Below are positions 17,392 to 26,288 of a DNA stretch of 64,000 nt, in pieces (within the stretch, counting starts at the first letter, position 1; each line of letters starts with the position of its first letter). Position numbers and translations under genes: made by a program. The notes beneath the pieces were generated by a model. The model worked only from the letters and a program-made list of their open reading frames with translations. It did no database searches and was not told where the DNA came from. Source of the DNA: Planctomycetota bacterium (lineage in GTDB: Bacteria; Planctomycetota; JAJSAM01; JAJVHW01); contig JAJRPF010000026.1 of assembly GCA_024280885.1 (NCBI GenBank), positions 1 through 64,000 of the forward strand, read 5' to 3'.

Positions 17392-17569
17392 GCAGGGAGT
17401 TGGTGCGCGGCGCCGCGCGGAGCATTCGATGCGCGACGGCGCGGGCTCGAAACGCCCATTCCGGCGCGCGACGTTTGGCCCCGTTCCTGCTACACCAACG
17501 CCCGTGGGAAGAATTCGCGCAATCATCCGAACCAGATCGAGCCAACTCCGTTCAGGGGGATGGTGACGG

Positions 17570-18157
17570 ATGCCAGTGTCTGATTCCGAGCTCATGGAAC
17601 GGTTCGGGGACGGCGACGACGAGGCATTTCGTCAGTTGGTCGAACGGCATCAGAAGCCGCTGACCAACTTCTTCTGGCGCCAGTGCTTCGATCGACAGAT
17701 GGCTCAGGATTGCACGCAGGAGGTCTTCCTCAGGCTCGTGCGACACCGAGGCCGATGGAAACCCCAAGCCAAGTTCACCACGTATATGTATCGCATCGCC
17801 GAGAACCTCTGGATCGACCGGTACCGCTCGAAGAAGGCGGCGCCGACGATCATGTCGTTGCAGATTCCGACCGGCGACGACGGCGGAGATCTCGGTCGCA
17901 TCCTCCCCGGTCGTTCGCGTCTCCCCGAGCAGGGGGCGGCCGATGGGGAACTCTCCATTCGCATCCAGAAGGCAGTGGCGAGCCTGACCGAAGAGCAGCG
18001 CAGCGTCTTCCTGCTCGCCGAGACCAAGGGCCTGAAGTACGCAGATATCGGCGCAGTGCTCGACATCCCCGTCGGCACCGTCAAGTCCCGCATGCACGCC
18101 GCCATTCACAAGTTGCGGTCACTACTCGAGGAGGAAGCCCGTGAGCACCTGCGCTGA
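17570..18157 (+). CDS. ECF RNA polymerase sigma factor
   Basis: A 195-residue sigma-70-family protein with region 2 (DEAFRQLVERHQKPLTNFFW, then DCTQEVFLRLVRHRGRW) and region 4 (LTEEQRSVFLLAETKGLKYA, then the HTH DIPVGTVKSRMHAAIHKLR). Regions 1.1 and 3 are absent, as in extracytoplasmic-function sigma factors. Start ATG 17570 follows GGGGGATGGTGACGG. The gene overlaps the next one, a zinc-finger anti-sigma protein, by 17 bases, the usual arrangement in which the anti-sigma holds the sigma factor at the membrane. Which genes it controls cannot be seen. Confidence 0.93.
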   Translation: MPVSDSELMERFGDGDDEAFRQLVERHQKPLTNFFWRQCFDRQMAQDCTQEVFLRLVRHRGRWKPQAKFTTYMYRIAENLWIDRYRSKKAAPTIMSLQIPTGDDGGDLGRILPGRSRLPEQGAADGELSIRIQKAVASLTEEQRSVFLLAETKGLKYADIGAVLDIPVGTVKSRMHAAIHKLRSLLEEEAREHLR

Positions 18158-19787
18158 CCTCCGCGAGCACCTCGTCGAGTTCGTCCACGGCGAGTTGGAC
18201 AGGGACGTCCACACCGCCGTCAGCGACCACGTCGCCGCGTGCGACGCCTGCGCAGCCGAAGTGGCAACGATCGGCTCAGTCCTTGAACTCGTCGCATCCG
18301 CTACCGAGATCGATCCCACGGAGAGTGAGAAGAGCGCGCTCTTCTCCGCCATCGACGCGGAGCTCGAAGCCGGGAAGGCCCCAGTACTGGATGGCGGCGC
18401 TGTCTTGGATGGTGGGGCTGTGCGCGGCGCATGGGATCGCGCTGTCTGGCACTACGAGCACTCGTCTGGCTTCCGTCGGCTGACGCTCACGTCCATCGGC
18501 CTGCATGCCGCGGTTGCCGCCGGCGTCGCGTGGCTCCTGGTCGGCGGTGCCCAACTGCAATCGCAGCCACATATCAGCGTCGGCACGAACGACGAGATCG
18601 CGGCGCTGCAGAGAGACCTTCAACGCGATCTGCAGGACGAGATGGGCGGGTTCCAGCGCGCCATCCCCGACGAGATCGTCGCCGCGCCACCGCGGGTCTT
18701 TGTCGAGGCAACGCGCGATGGTGTCGTGCTGCCTTCGGCCATTCGCGAGCTGGCCGGTTTGCGCGGTCGCGGAGAGAAGCTGCGCGCCCCGACGTTTGGG
18801 ATCTTGATCCGACTCCGCGCGGTCCTCGACGACGCCGGTCGTTCCCGGCGCCTCGCGGAACGCATTGGCGATGTCGGCCCGCGCGCCGACGCCGCGGTTG
18901 CAGACGGGCTCGCCTGGCTCGCGAAGAGCCGCAGCGACGACGGGCGCTGGGGGCCAACTCCGAAGGACGGCGCCGCCGACGTGCGCGATGGCGTCACAGC
19001 CGCCGTCGTGCTCGCATTCGTCCAGAGCGGCCACTCGGCCAGCGATGGGGAGTACGCCGAGACGCTGGCGCCCGCGATCCGGGCGCTCGAGAAGCGTTTG
19101 CTCGATGGTGCGGCGGCAGGTGATACGAAACCGGTCTACTCGCAGGCGCTCGCCATCCGCGCCCTCGCGTGGTCCTGGGCCCTCGACTTCCGCAACCTGT
19201 CACCGACCGAGCGCGAGTCGCGGCAGAAACTGCTCGCGAAGGCCGGCGCGTCACTCGTCGCTGCGCAGCATGAAAACGGTGGCTTCGGCTACCGACCTGG
19301 CGACGAGCGTCCCGATGCCTCGTGCACGCTCTTCGTGGCAGGCGCACTCAGCGATCTGCGGCTCGCCGGAGTGCTTCGCGCCGACGCGACGCTGCGCCGC
19401 GCAGGCAGATATCTCGCGTCGCTTCGCGGTGACGACGGGTCGCAGTCCTACGCAAAGGCAGACGATCGCCTGGACGACCCGACGTTGACCGCTGGCCTGC
19501 TCGCGCACGCGGGCGTTCTGGGCGTCAAGGGCGACCTGAGCAAGCCCCTCGCTGCCGTGCGCGCCGCACTGGTGAAGACGAAGACCCCGGACGCGCTCCT
19601 GGCGTGGACGGGGATGCAGGCGCTGCGCAGCCAACAGGGACTGGCGCCGGCCATGACGGTGCTGCTCGATCGGCAGCGAGACGACGGATCGTGGCCCTCC
19701 GCGACCGATCGCCACTGCCGACTGGGCGGCGACGATCTGACGACGGCGATGGGGGTCCTCGCCGTCACCCGCGTTTACCTCCCGTGA
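18141..19787 (+). CDS. zinc-finger anti-sigma factor fused to an alpha-toroid (prenyltransferase-like) domain
   Basis: A 548-residue protein from GTG 18141, with GAGGA upstream inside the sigma gene. Residues 1-45 form a ZAS-type anti-sigma domain with H30-xxx-C34-xx-C37. A duplicated LDGGAV pair lies near residue 85. One membrane helix spans about 117-136. From about residue 245 to the end come repeats of the terpene-cyclase/prenyltransferase toroid type (DGLAWLAKSRSDDGRWGP, ASLVAAQHENGGFGYRPGD, AGRYLASLRGDDGSQSYAK, LDRQRDDGSWP), as in planctomycete squalene-cyclase-like and alpha-macroglobulin-like proteins. The DxDD cyclase acid motif is not seen, so the toroid is probably a binding or sensing module outside the membrane. 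Confidence 0.85.
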   Translation: MSTCADLREHLVEFVHGELDRDVHTAVSDHVAACDACAAEVATIGSVLELVASATEIDPTESEKSALFSAIDAELEAGKAPVLDGGAVLDGGAVRGAWDRAVWHYEHSSGFRRLTLTSIGLHAAVAAGVAWLLVGGAQLQSQPHISVGTNDEIAALQRDLQRDLQDEMGGFQRAIPDEIVAAPPRVFVEATRDGVVLPSAIRELAGLRGRGEKLRAPTFGILIRLRAVLDDAGRSRRLAERIGDVGPRADAAVADGLAWLAKSRSDDGRWGPTPKDGAADVRDGVTAAVVLAFVQSGHSASDGEYAETLAPAIRALEKRLLDGAAAGDTKPVYSQALAIRALAWSWALDFRNLSPTERESRQKLLAKAGASLVAAQHENGGFGYRPGDERPDASCTLFVAGALSDLRLAGVLRADATLRRAGRYLASLRGDDGSQSYAKADDRLDDPTLTAGLLAHAGVLGVKGDLSKPLAAVRAALVKTKTPDALLAWTGMQALRSQQGLAPAMTVLLDRQRDDGSWPSATDRHCRLGGDDLTTAMGVLAVTRVYLP

Positions 19788-19802
19788 GACCGCGGCACCA
19801 GC

Positions 19803-19866
19803 GCAGCGACCGGGCGAGGGCGTCTTCGCGGTCTTAGCACGCGCATCGTGATGGCCCGGTCGCTGC
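19803..19866 (+). terminator. inverted repeat after the anti-sigma gene
   Basis: GCAGCGACCGGGC (19803-19815) is the exact reverse complement of 19854-19866, a 13-bp stem with a 38-base loop, starting 16 bases after the anti-sigma stop. It probably shapes the 3' end of the sigma/anti-sigma transcript. No T-run follows. The rest of 19788-20194 (about 400 bases) has no convincing gene; it holds this repeat and the longer hairpin at 20003-20106. Confidence 0.45.
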
Positions 19867-20002
19867 ACCGGTGCGGCGTGCTTGCGATGGCTCCGCGCTT
19901 CGCGCGCAGCGGCGCAATCACGGGCGGTCTCAGTGTTGTCGGTGCTCGCTCCGCTTCGCACGGCTCGACTTCACTTCGTTTCGCTCGCGGGCAAATTCGG
20001 TA

Positions 20003-20106
20003 GCGATACGGAGCCAGGACAACTTCGGCGGAGTTCGGATGTTGGCATTCGCTGCGTCGATGTCCCTGCTCCGAACTCTGCCGAAGTTGTCCTGGCTCCG
20101 TATCGC
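20003..20106 (+). repeat. long hairpin with 37-bp arms
   Basis: Positions 20003-20039 (begins GCGATACGGAGCCAGG) and 20070-20106 are reverse complements over 37 bases. The only deviation is G20030 opposite T20079, a G-U wobble in plus-strand RNA. The loop is 30 bases (20040-20069). Such a long near-perfect stem in a non-coding gap suggests a palindromic repeat family or an RNA processing/stability element in the leader of the small gene at 20195. No second copy is in this window. Confidence 0.7.
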
Positions 20107-20194
20107 AGTGTCGCAGTTGACGTGGGGGATTGGGGGTTCGGTGGGTTCTGGCATGGAGGTTGCGAAACGGGATGTAGACACAGGAGGCATTCCG

Positions 20195-20407
20195 ATGGAA
20201 ACGAGACTCGTCGCGATCATGAAGGGCCAGCGGTACTACGAGGTGATGAAGGAGTCTCGCGCTCTCTTCACCGGGAGCCTGGAGGAGTGTCAGCGATTTG
20301 CTCGACTTCACGTCGAGAAGGAGCTGAAGGCGCGACGCAATCGCCGCCGGCGCGACAAGCCTGCCGCGAAGGTCTACCGTGCCTGGGCGAGAACCGCCGC
20401 AGTCTGA
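20195..20407 (+). CDS. small basic hypothetical protein
   Basis: A 70-residue protein with an excellent Shine-Dalgarno (AGGAGG at 20182-20187, 7 bases before ATG 20195). The sequence starts METRLVAIMKGQRYYEVMKE, has a middle segment (SLEECQRFARLHVEKELKAR) and ends in a very basic region with several Arg/Lys. The C-terminal charge suggests RNA or DNA contact, but no known family is recognised. It lies downstream of the 37-bp hairpin and upstream of a strong GC-rich hairpin, so it appears to be a one-gene transcription unit. Confidence 0.7.
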   Translation: METRLVAIMKGQRYYEVMKESRALFTGSLEECQRFARLHVEKELKARRNRRRRDKPAAKVYRAWARTAAV

Positions 20408-20504
20408 TCCCAGCTGGAAAGCCAGGCTCATACGTCGGTCGAATCTCAGATCCATGCCCGGATCTCGTCGGCTTCGTCTCTTGAGCTTCCAAGACTGTGT
20501 CGAG

Positions 20505-20539
20505 AGAGGGGCGCTTCCCATTGCGGGAGGCGCCCCTCT
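20505..20539 (+). terminator. GC-rich terminator-like hairpin
   Basis: AGAGGGGCGCTTCCC (20505-20519) pairs with GGGAGGCGCCCCTCT (20525-20539): 15 pairs including one G-T, with a 5-base loop (ATTGC), followed by TCGCG. It is very stable and sits about 100 bases after the 70-residue gene. The T-tract is minimal, as is frequent in high-GC genomes. Confidence 0.65.
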
Positions 20540-20633
20540 TCGCGTTGGGGGCACCGTCGCGACGGCTAGAATCCTTCGCAAAGCGTGCGGAAGGGGTTGA
20601 CACGGTGCAAACGTCGGTTATCACCCCGAGCCG

Positions 20634-22025
20634 ATGTATGACTCACGAGTGACGTCGATCCTTCACTGTCCGCGGATGAACGCGACCGATCCTGAGCGCA
20701 ATTCGAATCGCAACCGATCGCACACGCGGCGCTTCGTTCGGGTAACGGCGATCATGGCGGCCATCCTGTGCGGATCCGCTCTCTCCGCCTGCTCCTCGAC
20801 CGGGCCAACCGGAGATGGCGTCTCGGATCTCGATCCCACCGCCTTCGACACCGCAGCATCCGCGGCCGAGCCGAGCACGCGCCGCAAGTCGCCCGCCGTC
20901 ACGCAGATCGGTCGCGAGATCCTGCCTCGAGCCGGGATGGTCGTGCGCGGACGAACGATCGGCGTCTCCCGTGTCCGCGGAACCGAGGTCGCGCGCTTCG
21001 AGGTCGATGAGGTCCTGCGCTCCGTTCCCTGGGATCAGTTGCCCGAGTCCACCGACGCCCCGGTGCTGACCGTCTTCTCCGGCGAACCAGGCATGATGCC
21101 GGGAGCAGGACGCGAGGCCATCATCCTGGTCTCACGGCGGGTTCGATCGCCGAACCACGATCTGGTCCAGGTCGTTCCGATCGAGGGCACCGGTGGCCCG
21201 GAGCGTCTGCACGCATATCGTCGGTATCTGGAGATCGAGAGTCTGCCGCGCGAAGCAGAGCGCGTCGCGGCGCTCCTTGAGTATTTGAGCACTGCAGTCA
21301 CCGACTCGCGGCGCTGGACGCGCGACAACGCAGCGCTGGAATTCGGATCGCTTGCGACGGCACGCCCCGACGATCTCGGGGCGAGTGTCGTCAACGTCCT
21401 ACGCTCGGCCACGTTCCGGAGTAACTCGAGCGTCGTGCAACGTTCGCTGCAGAAAGCGCTCTCGATCGCTGAGCGCAACACCTCGCGCGCGCCGCCAGCG
21501 CCGGTGGCGGTCGTGTCGCGGAAGGACGATCTGGCTCCCTACGTGGCGCGCTACGACGCCGAAGTGGATGCCGCCGAGCGGAGGCTCATCGTCATGGAGG
21601 CAGGCATCGACCTGCAAGCCGACGCAGCGCCGCTGCTCCGACGCGCGCTCGACGATCGCGATGAACGCGTCCGCGAAGCCGCTGCGGCGACGGCGGGCCA
21701 GCTTCAGATCACGGCCATCAGCGACGCCTTGCTTCCACTGCTGACACGCGGCGAGCCCCTACCAGTCCGGCGCTCGACGGTGCGCGCACTCGGATATCTA
21801 CGCGCCACGCAGGCCGTTCCGAACCTCGCCATCCTCGCGCGGGCCGACGGCGTCCTCGGTGACGACGCGTGCTACGCACTCGGGCGGGTGCGCTCCCCCG
21901 AGGCCGTCACGATCATGGGAGAGCTTCTGGCAACGGCCGTCGGGGAGCGTCGCGGTCTCCTCGAATTCTTGCTCTCGGATACGTTCGTCGAGCAGGAACG
22001 TGCTCTCGGTCGTCCGCTCGACTGA
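20634..22025 (+). CDS. HEAT-repeat lipoprotein
   Basis: A 463-residue protein. ATG 20634 opens the frame; ATG 20676 (MNATDPERN) is an equally likely start. The signal helix (TAIMAAILCGSALSACSS) ends in a canonical lipobox LSAC, so the protein is lipid-anchored. The N-terminal half is beta-rich (RGRTIGVSRVRGTEVARFEV). The C-terminal half is HEAT/PBS-lyase-like helical repeats (DERVREAAAATAGQLQ, PVRRSTVRALGYLRATQAVP). These repeats usually mediate protein contacts. It is followed by a TolC-like gene and another HEAT protein, suggesting a shared envelope function. Confidence 0.8.
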   Translation: MYDSRVTSILHCPRMNATDPERNSNRNRSHTRRFVRVTAIMAAILCGSALSACSSTGPTGDGVSDLDPTAFDTAASAAEPSTRRKSPAVTQIGREILPRAGMVVRGRTIGVSRVRGTEVARFEVDEVLRSVPWDQLPESTDAPVLTVFSGEPGMMPGAGREAIILVSRRVRSPNHDLVQVVPIEGTGGPERLHAYRRYLEIESLPREAERVAALLEYLSTAVTDSRRWTRDNAALEFGSLATARPDDLGASVVNVLRSATFRSNSSVVQRSLQKALSIAERNTSRAPPAPVAVVSRKDDLAPYVARYDAEVDAAERRLIVMEAGIDLQADAAPLLRRALDDRDERVREAAAATAGQLQITAISDALLPLLTRGEPLPVRRSTVRALGYLRATQAVPNLAILARADGVLGDDACYALGRVRSPEAVTIMGELLATAVGERRGLLEFLLSDTFVEQERALGRPLD

Positions 22026-22168
22026 CCGGGATCATGTCGGCGGGGCTCGCGCGATCACGGCGACGGCGCGGTGGTGACGTGTGCCACTGAAGTGCGGCAT
22101 TGGCGATCGCACGCATGTGTCCTCGGACTTCCGGTTCTGCCGCGCTCGCGCGTCCTAGACTCCGGGGT

Positions 22169-22198
22169 GACGGTTCGTCTCGAGCGAACCGTCTTCTT
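22169..22198 (+). terminator. terminator-like hairpin before the TolC-like gene
   Basis: GACGGTTCG (22169-22177) pairs exactly with CGAACCGTC (22185-22193), with a 7-base loop, followed by TTCTT. It matches an intrinsic terminator for the HEAT lipoprotein gene. It lies only 22 bases before the ATG of the TolC-like gene, so it could also act in that gene's leader. Confidence 0.6.
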
Positions 22199-22219
22199 GT
22201 CTCGCTCCCGGAGGTCTTC

Positions 22220-23854
22220 ATGCGCGCAGCGGTTCTCCCGCTCCTCGTCGTCTTCATCGTGCCTGCCTTCGGGCAGGACTCGCCGGTTCCACTCCCAGCG
22301 CGTGAAGCTGATCCGGCGGCAAATGCGAAGAACGCCGCGAATCGCGGAGCCGTCTACGTGCCCAAGCCGGCCGAGCCCAACAAGCCCATCTTGCGGCTGC
22401 GCATCGAGGATGTGGGACGGCTCGCATTGCGCAACAGCCCGCGCTTCAACGTGAGTCGTCTCGCGCCCGCCATCGCGCGCACATTCGAGGATGAAGCGAT
22501 GGGCGAATTCGACCCGCTCTTCGCCGCCCGCGCGACGGGCGGCCGCGACAAGGCGCGGGTCTTCTTCGACCCGTCGGCATTTGGACCAGGTGGAAGCTCC
22601 TCGTCGCCGGATCTCTTCATCACGGAGGATCGCCTCAGCGGGAGTGCCGGGGTCTCGGCGACGCAAGAATGGGGCGGCGAGTTGAGCTTCACCGCCGAGA
22701 CGTCATCCGCCGACCGCAGTGGTGCAACCAGTATCCGGTCGCTGCAACCGCGCTACGACGGGCTGCTCTCTCTCGGCTACACGCATCCGCTCCTGCGCGG
22801 GGCGGGACGCGATGTACGGCTCTCCCGCGCACGCGAAGCCGCAAAGCGAACGAGTGAGTCCGAGGATCGTCTGTCGCGCGAAGCGGAACTGACCGTGCTC
22901 GACGCAGAGTCGCTCTACTGGTAGTTGGTCGGCGCCATTGCCGACCGCGCCGTTCTCGACACGTCGCTCGAACTCACGCGCGAGCTGCTCGCCGTGGCAC
23001 GCGCCCGCTTCGAGGCGGGGCGCGGCATTCCCGCCGACGTCGCAGAAGCCGAGGCCGGACTCGCGCGGCGCGAGGGCGAGTGGATCGATACGCAAGCCCG
23101 CGTCGGGAACCTCTCTGACCGTCTGCGCGAATTGGTCATGCCCTTCGAAGGGCGCGGCTCCAGCTTAGCTCTCACCATCCTGCCGGTAGATATTCCCGCT
23201 GACGATCTCGACGAACTCCCGCCCGAACCAGATCGCGAGACGCTCGAGGTCGCGCTCCGGCAGCGCACCGATGTGCGCGCCACGCGAGCGGCGCTGGATG
23301 CTGCAAAGCAGGCCGAACTCCGCGCACAGAACGAGGAGAACTTCGAGCTCAACGCACTCTTGACTGGCGGGCTACGCGGGTACGGAAGTGGCTTCTCCCA
23401 GGCCTCCGACGACTGGAAGGATCGCGATGACTACGTCTGGGAGGCCGGCCTCGAGCTTGCGATTCCGATCGGCAACATCACAGCCACGGCTCGACTCCGA
23501 CGCGCCGAGCGCCAGACGCAACAGGCCCAACGGGAGCTGGTTGCGCTGCGCAACTCGGTCGTGCGCGAGATCCGCGAAGCCGTCCGCAACACACGCTCCG
23601 CCGTGGACCGCATTCGCGCGGCGAAACGAGAGCGCGTCGCTACGGAAGCGCAGCTGCAGGCGGAGCAGTCGCGTCTCGAGAAGGGCAAGTCGACGCCGTT
23701 CCGCGTGCTCGAGAAGGAAGAGGATCACTCACGGGCGATCGCGAGGGAGATCCGGGCGCGGGTGGACCTCGAGACGGCGCGTGCCGCGCTCGCGTCGGCC
23801 CTCGGGTCGCTCCTGGTCGAGCGGAACCTGCGCGCGCTGGCGGTGGGGGAATGA
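22220..23854 (+). pseudogene. TolC-like outer-membrane efflux protein interrupted by an in-frame amber codon
   Basis: A frame of 545 codons that is continuous except for one TAG at 22922-22924 (codon 235). ATG 22220 follows GGAGG (22210-22214) and a signal peptide (LLVVFIVPAFGQDS). Upstream of the TAG: RIEDVGRLALRNSPRFNVSR and GYTHPLLRGAGRDV, standard TolC/OEP features. Downstream, in the same frame: LELTRELLAVARARFEAGRG, paired coiled coils, GLELAIPIG and a final ARAALASALGSLL helix. The stop falls inside the first long helix, where family members read YW-x-LV. The 309-residue downstream half has only a TTG and no ribosome binding site. It could be a pseudogene, a suppressed amber or a base error. 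The 3' end overlaps the next gene (ATGA). Confidence 0.8.
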
Positions 23855-25521
23855 CGTTGCGCCGCGTGGCGATCACGCTCGGTGTCGTGCTCCTGGTCCT
23901 CGGGTTCTTCTGGGCCATGGGCGACGCCCTCGAAGGCCTGAACGTCCCACCCGAGCCAACCGAACCGTATTTTGAAGAGCGTGTGGCAACCGAACCGCCG
24001 CCCATCGTCGAGCCGCCACCGGAGCTCGCCGCGCGGCGCTCGTTCTGGCTCCGCATGCTCATCACCGGCGACCGCACGGACGTCCAGTGGGCGAAGGAGC
24101 AGATCCGCCACGACGGCGCGGAGGGCCGGGCGACCGTACTCGCTGCCGCCATGCGCAGCGTCCGCGCCAACAATGCGTTCGTGCAGCAGGCGCTCGACGT
24201 TCTGCTCGAGAGCCCGTCCGCCGATTGTTATCCGCTTGCGCGCGACGTGCTTGAGAGCCGCGACCCACACGCCGTCAATCGAGCCGTCCTGTTGCTCGCA
24301 GAACTCGGGAGCATGGCGGAACCACTTGCGCCGCGGCTCGCCACTCTCGCCGTCGAGCGCGAGTACCCGATCCCGCAGTACGCGATGACGGCTCTTGCGC
24401 GAATCGGCACACCGGCGGCCCGCGACGCCGCGATGGACGCCGTCACGCGCATGGTCGCCAGCCAGCGCGCGTTCGGCTACGTCGCCCTCGCGGAGATCGG
24501 CGGCGATCAGGTCGTGACGTTCATTCGCGCTGCGTTCGACGTCGAGACCGAACCGGTCACGAAGCTCGCTGCGGCAGAGGGGCTCGTTCGTGCCGGCGAC
24601 AAATCAGCGGTGCCGTGGCTGCGCGCGGAACTGGAACGCAACGATCCGGGCTCTATTCAGAGTGACGCGACAATTCGTGTGCTGGCGCGCACACTGGACC
24701 CCGAGGCGTTCCGGCGCTACGCCGCGCTCGCCACAGATCGGCTCGAGAGTGACAAGCGGCGCGCGAACGCGATCGAGATGATCGCAGACTATTCGCTCGC
24801 GCAGCTGCTGCATCCGCTCGGCGAGGTCCTGAAGGACAGGAACTCAATCGATGCCCGCGTGTCGGCGTGGGACCTGCTCATCAATAAGGGCGCACCCGGG
24901 CGCATCGACGATCTGCAAGCGATGCTCTTCGCGCCCGGGCCAAACGGAGCGTCGGATCGCCGTGTGGCCGCGTTGGTGCTTGGTCGCCAGCGCCGGCCCG
25001 AGACAGCCGGTTCGCTCATCGATGCGATCAACGCACTTGCCGCGACCGAGATCGAGGAGCGGGCGCTCTATCTCCGAGCACTCGCTCTGACAGGCGCCGA
25101 CGAAGCCGCCGAGGTTCTGGCGCGCGCGATGGCCGGAGACACGTCACGCTTTGGAATCGGCGGTACGGCGTTCGATGTCTTCGGCGTGCTCGGGTCGATG
25201 ACGCCCGCATTCCAGCAGGTCTTCGGCAAGGCGGTGTTGCGCGCGCTGAATGGCGACTTCGGCGCACCGTCCGGAGCGGGATTGCAGTTCCTGTTGTTGG
25301 CGGCGCCGACTTGCTGCGGCGGCGAAGCGGCAGAGTACGTGGAGCGCTTCGTAGATCACGACGCCCGCGAGATTCGCGAGGCGGCCATGTCGGGGCTCGC
25401 GTTCGTCGGTCGGCGCGACTCGCTCATTGTTCTGCGACGCGCATGGCGGCGGAAGCAGGACGACCTCCTGCGCGATACGCTGCGCGACACGATCGAGAAG
25501 CTGCAATTTCGATCGGAGTGA
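23851..25521 (+). CDS. membrane-anchored HEAT-repeat protein
   Basis: A 556-residue protein starting at ATG 23851, overlapping the TolC-like stop. One N-terminal helix (ITLGVVLLVLGFFWAMGDAL) acts as a signal anchor. It is followed by a Pro/Glu-rich spacer and then HEAT-like repeats to the end (for example IPQYAMTALARIGTPAARDA, PVTKLAAAEGLVRAGDKSAV, ARVSAWDLLINKGAPGRIDD, REIREAAMSGLAFVGRRDS). No catalytic motif is present. It most likely exposes the repeats in the periplasm as a scaffold. Coupling to a TolC-like gene suggests an export-related role, but no inner-membrane pump or adaptor gene accompanies them. Confidence 0.8.
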   Translation: MTLRRVAITLGVVLLVLGFFWAMGDALEGLNVPPEPTEPYFEERVATEPPPIVEPPPELAARRSFWLRMLITGDRTDVQWAKEQIRHDGAEGRATVLAAAMRSVRANNAFVQQALDVLLESPSADCYPLARDVLESRDPHAVNRAVLLLAELGSMAEPLAPRLATLAVEREYPIPQYAMTALARIGTPAARDAAMDAVTRMVASQRAFGYVALAEIGGDQVVTFIRAAFDVETEPVTKLAAAEGLVRAGDKSAVPWLRAELERNDPGSIQSDATIRVLARTLDPEAFRRYAALATDRLESDKRRANAIEMIADYSLAQLLHPLGEVLKDRNSIDARVSAWDLLINKGAPGRIDDLQAMLFAPGPNGASDRRVAALVLGRQRRPETAGSLIDAINALAATEIEERALYLRALALTGADEAAEVLARAMAGDTSRFGIGGTAFDVFGVLGSMTPAFQQVFGKAVLRALNGDFGAPSGAGLQFLLLAAPTCCGGEAAEYVERFVDHDAREIREAAMSGLAFVGRRDSLIVLRRAWRRKQDDLLRDTLRDTIEKLQFRSE

Positions 25522-25763
25522 CACCGGGGCTTCGGCGGCGCAGCGTTGGTGCATCGGTCGCACGTTCGGCGTCGATCTGTCGCGACGTGCGAGCCTGCCG
25601 GCCCAGCGAGTCGAGGCTGGGGGAGCGGTGAGGCAATTGGCAGGGGGTTTGCGATCCTCACTGACAACCGCGAGGCTGGGCGCGCCGCAAGCGCACACCG
25701 GGCTGCGCGCGGAAGCCCGTCCACACAGCAAGCAACTGCCCAGCAACCGCGAGGTGTCTCTGC

Positions 25764-26237
25764 ATGGCCCGATCGATCGCCGTCCCGATAGCGAGCGGAA
25801 CCATCGACTCGGCGAATAGGCGCGGCGGCGACCGTCGTCAGGGCCCGACGCCGATCTTCTCGCGCCACACCTTCCTTGGTGGGCGACGGCAGGGCGACCG
25901 GAGACTGGCCGGATCTCCCAACCAGTACGTGGATCGCTACGAGGCCTGGCTTGTCGGTGCGCTGGTCGCGATCTCGGCGCTCTGCGCGCTCGACGCCGTC
26001 TTCACCCTGCTCTACATCCAGAAGGGTGGCTCAGAAGCCAATCCGGTGATGGCGGCGGTCATCGAATGGGGACCGCGGCCGTTCCTGATCCTGAAGTGCG
26101 TTGTCACGAACCTGGGCCTGATGATCCTCTGTCTCCACAAGAACTTCCGCTACGTGAAGGCCGTCATCTGCTCGCTGCTCGGTGTCTACGGGCTCTTGCT
26201 CGTCTACCACTTGTGGCTCGCCGCGATGGTCCCGTAG
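25764..26237 (+). CDS. DUF5658 family membrane protein
   Basis: A 157-residue protein. The N-terminus has the family's basic pattern (RRGGDRRQGPTPIFSRHTF, GGRRQGDRR). Three hydrophobic helices follow: LVGALVAISALCALDAVFTL, FLILKCVVTNLGLMILCL and VICSLLGVYGLLLVYHLWLA. LYIQKGGSEANPVMAAV lies between helices 1 and 2 and is the conserved block. The biological role of this family is unknown. The preceding 240 bases have no gene. It is transcribed convergently with lgt. Confidence 0.8.
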   Translation: MARSIAVPIASGTIDSANRRGGDRRQGPTPIFSRHTFLGGRRQGDRRLAGSPNQYVDRYEAWLVGALVAISALCALDAVFTLLYIQKGGSEANPVMAAVIEWGPRPFLILKCVVTNLGLMILCLHKNFRYVKAVICSLLGVYGLLLVYHLWLAAMVP

Positions 26238-26288
26238 CGGATCTCCCTGAGGCGTCGCCTCCGGCGACCGACACACGCCGCTCCGCTC

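Noticed and set aside
22220..23854. Amber codon recoded as pyrrolysine
   Set aside because: Other genes in the window use TAG as a normal stop, the protein is not a methylamine methyltransferase, and no pyl genes are present.
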